Part shown: in pieces, positions 28,191 to 37,320 of the stretch
Layout of the letters: every line of letters starts with the position of its first letter
How positions within the stretch are numbered: the first letter of the stretch is position 1
Assembly (NCBI GenBank): GCA_017644045.1
Contig: JAEPMI010000013.1
Location: forward strand, 1 to 64,000
Direction: 5' to 3'
From: Deltaproteobacteria bacterium
Lineage (GTDB): Bacteria; Myxococcota_A; Polyangia; Polyangiales; Houyiibacteriaceae
Length of the DNA stretch: 64,000 nucleotides
Notes under the pieces: model-generated
What the model was told of the DNA's origin: nothing
Seen by the model: only the letters and a program-made list of their open reading frames with translations
Databases searched by the model: none
Translations under genes and position numbers: made by a program

Positions 28191-28220
28191 AGGCCGCCTG
28201 GATCCCAGGCGGCCTTTCTT
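28191..28220 (+). terminator. intrinsic terminator or attenuator before hen1
   Basis: An 11-bp perfect stem (28191-28201 with 28205-28215, loop ATC) is followed by TTTCTTCG. It ends only 25 bases before the Hen1 start, so it either ends LysR transcription, over 200 bases away, or acts as an attenuator in the leader of the RNA-repair operon. Confidence 0.7.
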
Positions 28221-28244
28221 CGTTTCGGCACCTCGAGGCTTCGA

Positions 28245-29654
28245 ATGCTTCTCACGCTCACCACCACCGCGACCGACCGAGGTCCGGCCACCGATCTCGG
28301 CTACCTGCTGGGCAAGAACCCGAGCCGGGTGCAGTCCTTCGAGCTCCCGAGCGGGAAGGCGCACGTCTTCTATCCGGAGGCGACGGCCGAGCGCTGCACG
28401 GCGGCGCTGCTGCTCGATCTGGATCCGCTCGACCTGGTGCGCAGCGCCCGCAAGCGCGGCGCGAGCCAGGGGCTGCTGACCCACTACGTGAACGACCGAC
28501 CCTACGTGGCGTCGTCGTTCCTGAGCGTGGCCATCAGTCGGGTGCTGCGCTCCGCGCTGAGCGGAAGCTGCCGGGAGCGACCCGCGCTGGCGGAGGCGGA
28601 GCTGCCTCTCGAGGTGACCGTGGCGGCGCTTCCCGCGCGCGGTGGCGAGGGGTTCGTGCGCGCGCTCTTCGAGCCGCTCGGCTACGAGGTGGAGGTCGCG
28701 ACCGAGCCGCTCGACCCGACCTTCGCGGAATGGGGCGAGAGCCGCTACGTGACGCTGACGCTGCGCGCGAACACGCGGCTCTCGGCGTTGCTGACGCACC
28801 TCTACGTGCTCGTGCCGGTGCTCGACGACGACAAGCACTACTGGGTCGGGCGCGAGGAGATCGACAAGCTGCTCGAGAAGGGCGGCGAGTGGCTGAAGGG
28901 CCACCCGGAGCGCGAGGCGATCACCCGCCGCTACCTCAAGCGACAGCGAGGGCTGACCCGTGAGGCGCTCTCGCGTCTCACCGAGGGTGAAGACGAGGAT
29001 CCGGAGAAGGAACACGCCGAGGCCCGGATGGAGGGGCCGATCAAGCTGTCGACCCAGCGAATGGCAGCGGTGGTAGCCGCGGTTCTCGAAGGCGGCGCCA
29101 AGCGCGTGGCAGACGTGGGCTGCGGCGAGGGGCGACTGCTGCGTGCGCTCTTGAAGGAGCCGAGCATCGAGAAGGTGCTCGGGATGGACGTCTCCGTCCG
29201 TGCGCTCGAGCGCGCCGCGCAGCGGCTGCGCCTGAACGAGATGCACGAGCGGAAGCGCGCGCGCGTCGAACTGATGCAGGGCTCGATGACGTATCGCGAC
29301 CGTCGATTGCAGGGCTACGACGCGATCTGCGCGATCGAGGTCGTCGAGCACCTCGAGCCCTCCCGGCTGGAGGCGTTCGCGCGCGCGATCTTCGAGACCG
29401 CGGCGCCGCCACTCGTGGTGGTGACCACCCCGAACGTCGAGCACAACGTGCGCTTCGAGTCGCTTCCGGCGGGCCGGCTGCGCCATCACGACCACCGCTT
29501 CGAGTGGACGCGCGCGGAGTTCCGCGCGTGGGCCGCCGAGCTCGCCGAACGCTTCGGCTACGAGGTGCGCCACCTGCCGGTGGGCACCGACGATCCCGAG
29601 GTCGGTCCGCCGACCCAGATGGCGGTCTTCGAACGAAAGGAAGGACCCCGATGA
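28245..29654 (+). CDS. hen1: 3'-terminal RNA ribose 2'-O-methyltransferase Hen1
   Basis: The 469-residue protein matches bacterial Hen1 in length. The N-terminal half is the Hen1-specific region (LLTLTTTATDRGPATDLGYL, the start of the family). The C-terminal half is a SAM methyltransferase with VADVGCGEGRLLRALL, the metal-binding EVVEHLE, and TTPNVEHN with RHHDHRFEWT. It methylates the 2'-OH at a broken RNA 3' end, protecting repaired RNA from renewed cutting. It overlaps pnkp by ATGA, and the pair is the known bacterial RNA-repair module. Confidence 0.93.
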   Translation: MLLTLTTTATDRGPATDLGYLLGKNPSRVQSFELPSGKAHVFYPEATAERCTAALLLDLDPLDLVRSARKRGASQGLLTHYVNDRPYVASSFLSVAISRVLRSALSGSCRERPALAEAELPLEVTVAALPARGGEGFVRALFEPLGYEVEVATEPLDPTFAEWGESRYVTLTLRANTRLSALLTHLYVLVPVLDDDKHYWVGREEIDKLLEKGGEWLKGHPEREAITRRYLKRQRGLTREALSRLTEGEDEDPEKEHAEARMEGPIKLSTQRMAAVVAAVLEGGAKRVADVGCGEGRLLRALLKEPSIEKVLGMDVSVRALERAAQRLRLNEMHERKRARVELMQGSMTYRDRRLQGYDAICAIEVVEHLEPSRLEAFARAIFETAAPPLVVVTTPNVEHNVRFESLPAGRLRHHDHRFEWTRAEFRAWAAELAERFGYEVRHLPVGTDDPEVGPPTQMAVFERKEGPR

Positions 29655-32173
29655 GCGTCCTGACCATCCCAGAGAAGTCGCTCGTGGTCCTCGTCGGGGC
29701 CTCGGGGAGCGGCAAGAGCACCTTCGCGGCGAAGCACTTCCTCCCGACGGAGGTGGTGTCGTCCGACGTGTGTCGCGGGCTCGTGTCCGACGACACCAAC
29801 GACCAGGCGGCGACCCCGGATGCTTTCGAGGTGGTCCACGCGATCGCCAGCGCACGCCTCCGTCAGCACCGGCTCACGGTGATCGACGCGACCAACGTGC
29901 AGAAGAGCGCTCGGCAGCCGCTGATCCAGCTGGCGCGGAAGCACCATGTGCTCCCGGTGGCGATCGTGCTCGACGTGCCGGCGAAGGTCTGCCACGCGCG
30001 CAACGAGAACCGGCCCGACCGGCAGTTCGGTTCGCACGTGGTCGCGCACCAGCGCGCCCAGCTCCGGAAGAGCCTCCGGCGGCTGAAGAAGGAAGGGTTC
30101 CGTCGCGTGCACGTGCTCGACTCGGCGCAGGCGATCGAGGACGCGACCTTCGAGCGGCAGAAGCTGTGGAACGACCGAAAGGACGACCACGGCCCCTTCG
30201 ACGTCATCGGCGACGTGCACGGCTGCGCGAGCGAGCTCGTGACGCTCCTGACCCGGCTCGGCTACGAGCGATCGGGCGAGGGATACGTGCACCCGCACGG
30301 GCGCCGGGTGATCTTCGTGGGCGACCTCGTCGACCGGGGTCCAGACTCGCCGGGTGTGCTCGCCGTCGCCATGGCGATGGTCGCGAGCGGCCAGGCGCTC
30401 TGCGTGATGGGCAACCACGAGGCGAAGCTGCTGAAGAAGCTCGCTGGCAAGAAGGTGAAGCTCACCCACGGGCTCGCCGAGACCTGGGCGCAGCTCGAGG
30501 TGGCGCGTGAGGCGCGCGGCGACGCGTTCCTCGACCAGGTGCGCGCGTTCCTCGACGCGCGGATCAGCCACTACGTGCTCGACGACGGCAAGCTCGTGGT
30601 CGCGCACGCCGGGCTCGCGGAGCACCTGCAGGGTCGCGCTTCGGGGCGCGTGCGCTCGTTCGCGCTCTACGGCGAGACCACGGGCGAGACCGACGAGTTC
30701 GGCTTCCCCGTGCGCCACGACTGGGCGCGCGACTACCGCGGGAAGGCGGTGGTGGTCTACGGCCACACGCCGGTGCCCGACGCCGAATGGGTCAACGACA
30801 CGATCTGCATCGACACCGGCTGCGTCTTCGGGGGCGCGCTCACCGCGCTCCGCTGGCCGGAGCGGGAGCTGGTCTCCGTCCCGGCCGAGCGGGAGCACTA
30901 CGCACCGCGCAAGCCGCTGGTGCCCGAGGCCCAGCTGCGCCCGGCGGGTGTGCTCGACGTCGACGACGTGATCGGCAAGCGCCACGTGCAGACGCGGCTG
31001 GCGCGGACCGTGACGGTGCGGGAGGAGAACGGCGCCGCGGCGCTCGAGGTGATGAGCCGCTTCGCCGTCGACCCGCGCTGGTTGATCCACCTGCCGCCGA
31101 CGATGGCGCCGGTGGCGACGAGCGCGCGCGACGGCTTCCTCGAGCACCCGGCGGAGGCCTTCGACTACTTCCGCTCGCACGGCGTCTCGCGGGTGATCTG
31201 CGAGGAGAAGCACATGGGCTCCCGGGCGGTGCTCGTGGTGTGCCGTGACGCGGATGCCGCGCGGGCGCGTTTCGGCGTGACCGATGGAAAGCGGGGCGTG
31301 GTCGTCTCGCGCACCGGGCGTGCGTTCTTCGCGGACGACACGACCGAGGCCGAGGTGCTCGAGCGCGTGGCGCAGGCGGTCGGCGCGGCCGGGCTCTGGG
31401 AGGAGCTCGGCAGCGACTGGGTCTGCCTCGACGCGGAGCTGATGCCGTGGTCGGCGAAGGCCATGGCGCTGCTGCGTTCACAGTACGCGCCGGTCGCGGC
31501 GGCATCGCGCCTCGGGCTCTCGGCGGCGACGGACGCGCTCGCTCGCTGCGAGCACGCGGACGCGCGGGCGTTGCTCGAGCGCTTCCAGGAGCGACTGACG
31601 CACACCGAGCGCTACACCGAAGCGTACCGTCGCTACTGCTGGCCGGTGGCGTCGACCGACGACCTGAAGCTGGCGCCCTTCCATCTGCTCGCATCCGAAG
31701 GCGCGGTGCACACGGACCGCGACCACGGCTGGCACATGGCGACGCTCGCGCGCCTGGCGGAGCACGACTCGCTGCTGATGGCGACCACGCACCGCGTGGT
31801 GGACGTCGGCGATCCGAGCTCCGTCGACGACACGACCGAGTGGTGGCTCTCGATGGTGGAGGCCGGCGGCGAAGGCATGGTGGTGAAGCCCTTCGAGTGG
31901 CTCGCCCATGGCGAGCACGGCGTCATCCAGCCGGCGCTCAAGGTCCGCGGACCCGAGTACCTCCGGATCATCTACGGACCGGAGTACTCGGCGACGCTCG
32001 CGCGCCTGCGGGACCGGCGGCTCGGCACCAAGCGCAAGCTCGCCGTCCGGGAGCTCGCGCTGGGGCTCGAGGCACTGCACCGCTTCGTCGAGAAGGAGCC
32101 GCTCTACCGCGTGCACGAGTGCGTCTTCGGCGTGCTCGCGCTCGAGAGCGAGCCGGTGGACCCGCGGCTCTGA
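29651..32173 (+). CDS. pnkp: polynucleotide kinase-phosphatase-ligase Pnkp
   Basis: At 840 residues the protein has all three Pnkp modules in order. The 5'-kinase carries P-loop GASGSGKST at 16-24. The metallophosphatase has GDVHG at about 187, GDLVDRGPDSPGV and GNHE near 255. The adenylyl-transferase ligase has motif I EEKHMGSR with Lys520. With Hen1, encoded upstream in the ATGA-overlapping frame, it heals and seals RNA cut by ribotoxins, converting ends to 5'-phosphate and 3'-OH before ligation. No toxin gene is recognisable in the vicinity. Confidence 0.94.
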   Translation: MSVLTIPEKSLVVLVGASGSGKSTFAAKHFLPTEVVSSDVCRGLVSDDTNDQAATPDAFEVVHAIASARLRQHRLTVIDATNVQKSARQPLIQLARKHHVLPVAIVLDVPAKVCHARNENRPDRQFGSHVVAHQRAQLRKSLRRLKKEGFRRVHVLDSAQAIEDATFERQKLWNDRKDDHGPFDVIGDVHGCASELVTLLTRLGYERSGEGYVHPHGRRVIFVGDLVDRGPDSPGVLAVAMAMVASGQALCVMGNHEAKLLKKLAGKKVKLTHGLAETWAQLEVAREARGDAFLDQVRAFLDARISHYVLDDGKLVVAHAGLAEHLQGRASGRVRSFALYGETTGETDEFGFPVRHDWARDYRGKAVVVYGHTPVPDAEWVNDTICIDTGCVFGGALTALRWPERELVSVPAEREHYAPRKPLVPEAQLRPAGVLDVDDVIGKRHVQTRLARTVTVREENGAAALEVMSRFAVDPRWLIHLPPTMAPVATSARDGFLEHPAEAFDYFRSHGVSRVICEEKHMGSRAVLVVCRDADAARARFGVTDGKRGVVVSRTGRAFFADDTTEAEVLERVAQAVGAAGLWEELGSDWVCLDAELMPWSAKAMALLRSQYAPVAAASRLGLSAATDALARCEHADARALLERFQERLTHTERYTEAYRRYCWPVASTDDLKLAPFHLLASEGAVHTDRDHGWHMATLARLAEHDSLLMATTHRVVDVGDPSSVDDTTEWWLSMVEAGGEGMVVKPFEWLAHGEHGVIQPALKVRGPEYLRIIYGPEYSATLARLRDRRLGTKRKLAVRELALGLEALHRFVEKEPLYRVHECVFGVLALESEPVDPRL

Positions 32174-32182
32174 GGCTTCCGG

Positions 32183-33016
32183 TCAGCGGCGATCGGGCCT
32201 GCAGTACTCCTCGCGACGCACCGGGGTCTGGCCCGGCGCGCAGCCGAGCAGCGGCGGGACCGAGTAGCAGCGACCGTCGGGCAGCGGGTCCGCGGTCGGG
32301 TCCAGCAGCTCGAGCGCTCGCGCGGCGTCGTCGCGATGGGCGCAACTCACGGCGCGGGTCTGTCGCGCGACGCTGGCGATGTTGATCAGCGGCGCGGCCA
32401 CGTCGGGCATCAGCGCCCGCAGACCGAGGAAGCCCGCGAGGGCGTCCGGGTAGTGGCCCAGCTCGAAAGCCTCGCGAGCGGAGTCGTAGGTGGTGCGAGC
32501 CAGGAGCTCGCGCTCCGTGGCGTCGAGACCGGTGGCGGGGCAACCGGCAGGCCGTTCGTCGACGCTCAGCGACGGGCACGGCAGCGGGAGGAGCAACGTG
32601 CTCTCCGGTCCGACCGCGGCGGTGAAGTGCGTCGCCGTTTCGCAGCCGGGCTCCGAAGGGAAGTCGGGCAAGAGCTGCGTGGCGATGCGGAGGGCGCCAC
32701 CACCCTCGAGCTCGACGGCCACCATGGGCACCGGCAACTCGCACACCACCGCGTGCGAGCCGTCCGGCGACAACCGCACCGCACGCGAGCGGTCGGTCGC
32801 CGGAGCGATCGAAGCCGCGAGCGTCGAGACGAGCGGCAGCGGTCCATCCACGTCGACGGTCGCCGCGACCTCGCAGGCGCTCGACCACGTGCACTCCTCT
32901 CCTTCGAACGCCTCCTCGCCCGTGCCGCCGCAGGACTGCTCCTCGCCGACGAGCTCCGGTTCGCTCGCCCCGCAGGCGACGAGCATGGCGATCCACAGAG
33001 GTCGTCGGACACCCAT
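32183..33016 (-). CDS. hypothetical lipoprotein, 277 residues
   Basis: The product starts MGVRRPLWIAMLVAC with a lipid Cys and acidic mature end. Eight or more further cysteines are spread along the chain, and the C-terminal part (AREAFELGHYPDALAGFLGL and onwards) resembles a TPR-like helical hairpin. It is convergent with pnkp. I do not recognise the family or see catalytic residues. Confidence 0.55.
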   Translation of the reverse strand: MGVRRPLWIAMLVACGASEPELVGEEQSCGGTGEEAFEGEECTWSSACEVAATVDVDGPLPLVSTLAASIAPATDRSRAVRLSPDGSHAVVCELPVPMVAVELEGGGALRIATQLLPDFPSEPGCETATHFTAAVGPESTLLLPLPCPSLSVDERPAGCPATGLDATERELLARTTYDSAREAFELGHYPDALAGFLGLRALMPDVAAPLINIASVARQTRAVSCAHRDDAARALELLDPTADPLPDGRCYSVPPLLGCAPGQTPVRREEYCRPDRR

Positions 33017-33188
33017 ACCCCGAGGGTAGCGCCGATCCGCGACCTCTTACCGCCGCCCGCGAGCTCGACTGACCCCATCGGGTGACAGTCGGCGAGCCCA
33101 TTCGGACGGTGTGCGAAAGGGATATTCGAACGGTTGCAATCGGTGCGCGGGGTCGACCGGATCGCCCACTCGATGATATCGTTGGCGA

Positions 33189-34751
33189 ATGGGGTTCGAG
33201 AACAGGTTGGGGAGGCTCGCCCTCCTCGTGGTGTTGGTGGCGTCGCTCGGCGGATGTACGTCCGACGACAGCTCGGGTGGACCGGACGTTCGTCGCGGCG
33301 CCGAGCCGTCGCTGACGATCTATCGGGCGCCTCAGCTGCGGGACACCGCACGGCACCCGGATCTCGACGCCGACCTGGTGAACGTGGAGGTCTTCGCGGA
33401 CCGACTGCTCTTCACCTACTCGAGCGCGCCGACGTCCCCGCCTCAGATCGGTGAGGTCGTGGCCGGCACGCGTGGCGGCGGCTACCTCCGCCGCATCCTC
33501 GACGTGACCGAGCTCGCGCCGGAGCGCTTCGAGCTCGGCACCGAGAGCGCGTACCTGGTCGACTACTTCGAGGACGTGCACTTCCGCGCGGTCTTCGAGC
33601 CGCCCACCGACGTGTGGGTCGAGGGCGACGGCATCGGCGCCCGCAGCGACGCGCTCGGCGGCAGCGTCAACCTGATCAAGACCGAGGTCGCTCCCGGCTG
33701 TGATCTCGAGAGCGGCGCGGTCGAGGTCGGCGCGGACTTCATGCCTTCCTTCGAGATGGAGGTCGACATCAGCTGGCGCGAGGGGCTCAAGGAGTTCCGC
33801 TTCCTCGTCGGCGGTGACCTCGAGCTCTTCACCGCCCTGCGCAGCGGCGAGGCGAGCCTCGGCTGCAGCTGGGAGCGCACCTTCGAGTCGCTCCAGAAGG
33901 AGTTCACCTCGACCTTCTTCGTCGGCTTCGTGCCGGTGGTCGTGACCCACACCCTCGTGCCCGAGGGCAAGTACTCGCTCAGCGGCTCCGTGCAGGTCCC
34001 GCAGGTCGAGTTCGAGGCCCGCGGCGGCGTCGGCTTCACCGGCGGCGCGGTCTACGAGGATGGCTCCTGGACGCCGATCTCCGACGGCAGCCGCCGCGGC
34101 AACGTCACCTTCGAGATCGAAGAGGGCGGCAACGTGACCATCACCTCGCGGCTCACCGCGGGCGTGAACTACCAGGCGAAGCTCTACGACCTCGCCGGTC
34201 CGCAGATGAACCTCGGGCCCTACGTCGAGGGTCAGGCGATGAGCGACCTCTGCATGTGGAACGCCAACGCGGACGTCGGGCTGCAGCTCAACATCGGCGC
34301 GCGCGCCGACATCCCGGTCATCGATTACAGCCTCGCCGAGTACAACTCGGGCGCGATCGACGTGCTCAGCGGCACCTTCTGGACCGCCGAGGGCACCTGG
34401 CCCTGGTGCGCCGACGGCTCGATGCCCGAGGTGGACGGCGGCATGTCGATGGACGGCGGCGCGGGTGACCCCTGCGAGGCGTTCAGCGACTGCGACTCCT
34501 GCACGGCGAACACCGACGTGGCCTGCGGCTGGTGCAACGGCTCCTGCATCTCCGAGACGCGCGCCGGCGAGTGCAGCGGCGAGTTCCAGGACAGCCGCTC
34601 GAGCTGCGTGGACTGCAGCGCCTTCGGCGACTGCGGCTCCTGCGTGCCGAACGGCTACTGCGGCTGGTGCCCGGGCATGGGCTGCCTGAACGACGAGAGC
34701 AGCGAGGCCGCGGCCTGCGGGGCGAGCTACCAGCCCTCGAGCTGCGGCTGA
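33189..34751 (+). CDS. lipoprotein with two C-terminal PSI-like cysteine repeats
   Basis: This 520-residue lipoprotein has signal ALLVVLVASLGGC and a large beta-rich middle with no recognised fold. The last 90 residues hold two similar cysteine modules, CEAFSDCDSCTAN then CGWCNGSC, and CSAFGDCGSCVPN then CGWCPGMGC. The pattern C-x-C-x-x-C, CGWC and a closing Cys is that of PSI domains known from plexins, semaphorins and integrins. A role in surface recognition is possible. It is divergent from the preceding lipoprotein gene. Confidence 0.65.
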   Translation: MGFENRLGRLALLVVLVASLGGCTSDDSSGGPDVRRGAEPSLTIYRAPQLRDTARHPDLDADLVNVEVFADRLLFTYSSAPTSPPQIGEVVAGTRGGGYLRRILDVTELAPERFELGTESAYLVDYFEDVHFRAVFEPPTDVWVEGDGIGARSDALGGSVNLIKTEVAPGCDLESGAVEVGADFMPSFEMEVDISWREGLKEFRFLVGGDLELFTALRSGEASLGCSWERTFESLQKEFTSTFFVGFVPVVVTHTLVPEGKYSLSGSVQVPQVEFEARGGVGFTGGAVYEDGSWTPISDGSRRGNVTFEIEEGGNVTITSRLTAGVNYQAKLYDLAGPQMNLGPYVEGQAMSDLCMWNANADVGLQLNIGARADIPVIDYSLAEYNSGAIDVLSGTFWTAEGTWPWCADGSMPEVDGGMSMDGGAGDPCEAFSDCDSCTANTDVACGWCNGSCISETRAGECSGEFQDSRSSCVDCSAFGDCGSCVPNGYCGWCPGMGCLNDESSEAAACGASYQPSSCG

Positions 34752-34786
34752 GGTAGACGGGCCGGCCGCTGGGCTAGACTCGGGCG

Positions 34787-36124
34787 ATGGCCTCGCTCGC
34801 GTACACCAGCACCGGCTCGCCGCGCCGGCTTCCCTTCGTCGGACACGGCCTCGCCATGCGCGAGGATCCGCTCCGCTGCGTCCTGGCTCTCAGCCGGGAT
34901 CACGGAGGGATCGCCCCGGTTCACATCGGTCCGGTGCGGGGCGTGATGATCGCCGACCCGGAGCTGATCGGGGAGGTGCTCGTCCGTCAACAGGACCGCT
35001 ACACCCGCAAGACGATCGTCTACGAGGCGATGGCCCGGTTCCTCGGACGGGGCATCCTCACCACCGAGGGTCCCGACTGGCGGACCCACCGGCGCATCGT
35101 GCAGCCGGGCTTCCACAAGAAGCGCCTCGCCTCCTTCGCGGACGCCATCGTGGACATCACCCGCGGCGACCTGGCGAGCTGGCAGGGCGAGGTCGACGTC
35201 AGCGCGCTGATGATGCGACTGACGCTGCGGGTGGTGAGCGAGGTGATGTTGGGGACCCGCACCGAGGCCGACGCCGAGGCGATCGGTCGCGCCATCGACG
35301 TGGGGCAGCGCTACACCGAGGCGCTCATCGTGGGCGGATTCGAGCTCCCGAAGTTCGTCCCGACCCGGCGACGCCGCGAGCTCGCGCGCGCGATCGAGAC
35401 GCTCGACCGGGTGGCGTACACCATCATCGACGAGCGGCGACGGAGCGGCGAGCGCGGGGACGACGTGACCTCGATGCTGCTCGATGCACGCTACGAGGAC
35501 GGCTCGGAGCTCCCGAGGCAGCGCATCCGCGACGAGCTCATCACGCTCATGGTGGCGGGTCACGAGACCACGTCGAACGCGCTGAGCTGGACGCTGATGC
35601 GTTTGAGCCAACACCCGGACGTCGCGCGACGACTGCGCGCGGAGGTCGACGAGGTGCTGGGTGAGAGGGCACCGACGTTCGAGGATCTCCCGGCGCTCCG
35701 CTACACGCGGTGGGTGCTCGACGAAGCCATGCGGCTGCACCCGCCGGCGACCACCACGGGTCGCATCGCGCTCGAGCCGCACACGCTCGGTGGCCACGCG
35801 CTCGACGAGGGCGACCTCGTGCTGATCAGCTTCTACGCGCTCCACCGGAACCCGACGGTCTGGGACAACCCGGAGGGCTTCGATCCCGATCGTTGGGAAG
35901 CGCTGTCGGAGCCTGGAGCGCTCCCACGCTTCGCGTTCGCGCCCTTCGGCGCCGGCACCCGCAAGTGCGTCGGCGAGGCGTTCGCCTATCTGGAGGCGAT
36001 CCTCATCCTCGCGATGATCGCTCAGCGATTCGAGCTTCAGCTCACCAGCCGCCCGGTCGTCCCCTCACCGCAGATCACCCTGGGAATGGCCGAGGGACTC
36101 TGGATGAGCGCGCGACCGCGCTAG
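34787..36124 (+). CDS. cytochrome P450
   Basis: The 445-residue protein has the P450 signatures in place: MVAGHETTSNAL in the I helix, EAMR (ExxR) in the K helix, and FAPFGAGTRKCVGEAFA with the haem-binding cysteine. No membrane anchor is seen. It should insert oxygen into an unknown lipid-like or natural-product substrate, supported by a ferredoxin/reductase encoded elsewhere. Its TAG stop shares the palindrome CTAG with the convergent anti-sigma gene. Confidence 0.94.
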   Translation: MASLAYTSTGSPRRLPFVGHGLAMREDPLRCVLALSRDHGGIAPVHIGPVRGVMIADPELIGEVLVRQQDRYTRKTIVYEAMARFLGRGILTTEGPDWRTHRRIVQPGFHKKRLASFADAIVDITRGDLASWQGEVDVSALMMRLTLRVVSEVMLGTRTEADAEAIGRAIDVGQRYTEALIVGGFELPKFVPTRRRRELARAIETLDRVAYTIIDERRRSGERGDDVTSMLLDARYEDGSELPRQRIRDELITLMVAGHETTSNALSWTLMRLSQHPDVARRLRAEVDEVLGERAPTFEDLPALRYTRWVLDEAMRLHPPATTTGRIALEPHTLGGHALDEGDLVLISFYALHRNPTVWDNPEGFDPDRWEALSEPGALPRFAFAPFGAGTRKCVGEAFAYLEAILILAMIAQRFELQLTSRPVVPSPQITLGMAEGLWMSARPR

Positions 36125-36537
36125 GGCTCCGTGGACTCGGGCGCCTCGGATGCTCCGGGGGACTCCGGCGCAGACTCGGCCTCGAGCTCCTGGATCATGT
36201 GGAGGCCGGCGTAGGCCAGCGCGAGCAGGCCGAGCATCACGAAGGTCAGCACGATGGGCATCCAGCTGAAGCCCTTGGCCAGGCTGAAGCGGTCGCCGTA
36301 GTACTTGCCCTTGCTCCGCTCCCGGAGCTTCTTCTGGACCCCGGGGAGGAGGTTCGGGACCTCGACCTCTTGCTCGCCGAGCCCGTGGGCCTCGTTCAGC
36401 AGCTCGACCAGCTCGTCGTATTCGGCCTTGAGCTCCGGGTCCTGATCGAGGGCCGCCTCGAACGCGAGGAGGCGCTCGCCGGCGAGCATGCCGTCGTAGG
36501 CTTCGCTGAAGAGATCTCTGGCTTCTTCGGCGTTCAC
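36121..36537 (-). CDS. putative anti-sigma factor
   Basis: The 138-residue protein begins with a short helical cytoplasmic region (AYDGMLAGERLLAFEAALDQ), which resembles the N-terminal part of anti-sigma factors, and has one transmembrane segment (WMPIVLTFVMLGLLALAY) with a Pro/Ser-rich external tail. The zinc-binding HxxxCxxC signature is absent. It directly follows the ECF sigma gene on the same strand, four bases away, which makes it the likely antagonist. Confidence 0.68.
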   Translation of the reverse strand: MNAEEARDLFSEAYDGMLAGERLLAFEAALDQDPELKAEYDELVELLNEAHGLGEQEVEVPNLLPGVQKKLRERSKGKYYGDRFSLAKGFSWMPIVLTFVMLGLLALAYAGLHMIQELEAESAPESPGASEAPESTEP

Positions 36538-36541
36538 GCGC

Positions 36542-37225
36542 TCAGTCCTCGCTCTCGCTCATGGTGCCGCCCTGACGCAATTCACGCACGCGTTGGGCCA
36601 GCGCAAGCCGAGCGCGGTGGAGCCGGCTCTTGACGGTGCCGGCGGCGAGGCCGGTGACCGACTGGATCTCCTCGTAGGTGAGGTTCTCGATGTCGCGGAG
36701 GATCACCAGCTCCCGCTGGTCCTCGCTGAGCTCTCGGAGCGCCTGGCCGATGAAGCCTTCGATCTGGCGGCCCTGCATCTCCTCGTCCGGCCGAGGCAGG
36801 TTGGCGCTGGTCGCCATGGTGGCGCTCTCGATCGCGTGGGCGTCGGCGATCTCGTCGAGCTCGCGCTTCTTGCCCCGGCCGCGCCGGCCCAGGAACTTCA
36901 GGCGGTTCTTGCAGTGATTCGTGGCCACCCGATACATCCAGGTGCTCAGCTTGGAGTCGCCCCGGAAGGTGTCGATGCGCTTGAAGACGGTGACGAAGAC
37001 CTCCTGCGCGAGGTCCTCGGCCTCGGCTCGGTCGCCCAGCATTCGGAAGACCAGCCGGTAGATCCGAGCCTGGTAGAGCTCGACGAGCTCGTTGAAGGCG
37101 ACTTCGTCCCGCCGCTTGAGGCGGGCAACCAGATCTGCTTCGTGGCCTTCGGGCATGGGGACGTGGAAACCAGCTGCCGAGGCGGCCCGCTCATCGAGGG
37201 TCAGCGCGTTGGACTGTGCTCCCAC
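36542..37225 (-). CDS. ECF RNA polymerase sigma factor
   Basis: From GTG 37225 the product is 227 residues with region 2 (FRMLGDRAEAEDLAQEVFVT, WMYRVATNHCKNRL) and region 4 (LSEDQRELVILRDIENLTYE, GTVKSRLHRARLAL) of the RpoE-type ECF family. It would direct RNA polymerase to a stress or envelope regulon. An internal ATG at 37156 would skip 23 residues and still keep region 2. It shares an operon with the downstream anti-sigma candidate. Confidence 0.9.
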   Translation of the reverse strand: MGAQSNALTLDERAASAAGFHVPMPEGHEADLVARLKRRDEVAFNELVELYQARIYRLVFRMLGDRAEAEDLAQEVFVTVFKRIDTFRGDSKLSTWMYRVATNHCKNRLKFLGRRGRGKKRELDEIADAHAIESATMATSANLPRPDEEMQGRQIEGFIGQALRELSEDQRELVILRDIENLTYEEIQSVTGLAAGTVKSRLHRARLALAQRVRELRQGGTMSESED

Positions 37226-37320
37226 GCACGCTGGACACCCCTTTGGGCGTTCGGTTCCGTTCGGCCCGCCGAAGCTACCATCGAGCCGGGCCCGAGGTCA
37301 GCGCCCGAGCGCCAGGGGGC

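Noticed and set aside
29651-32173. Pnkp ligase motif I not fitting the usual KxDG, suggesting inactivation
   Set aside because: EEKHMGSR is the form expected in bacterial Pnkp ligases, so the difference from DNA ligases is normal.
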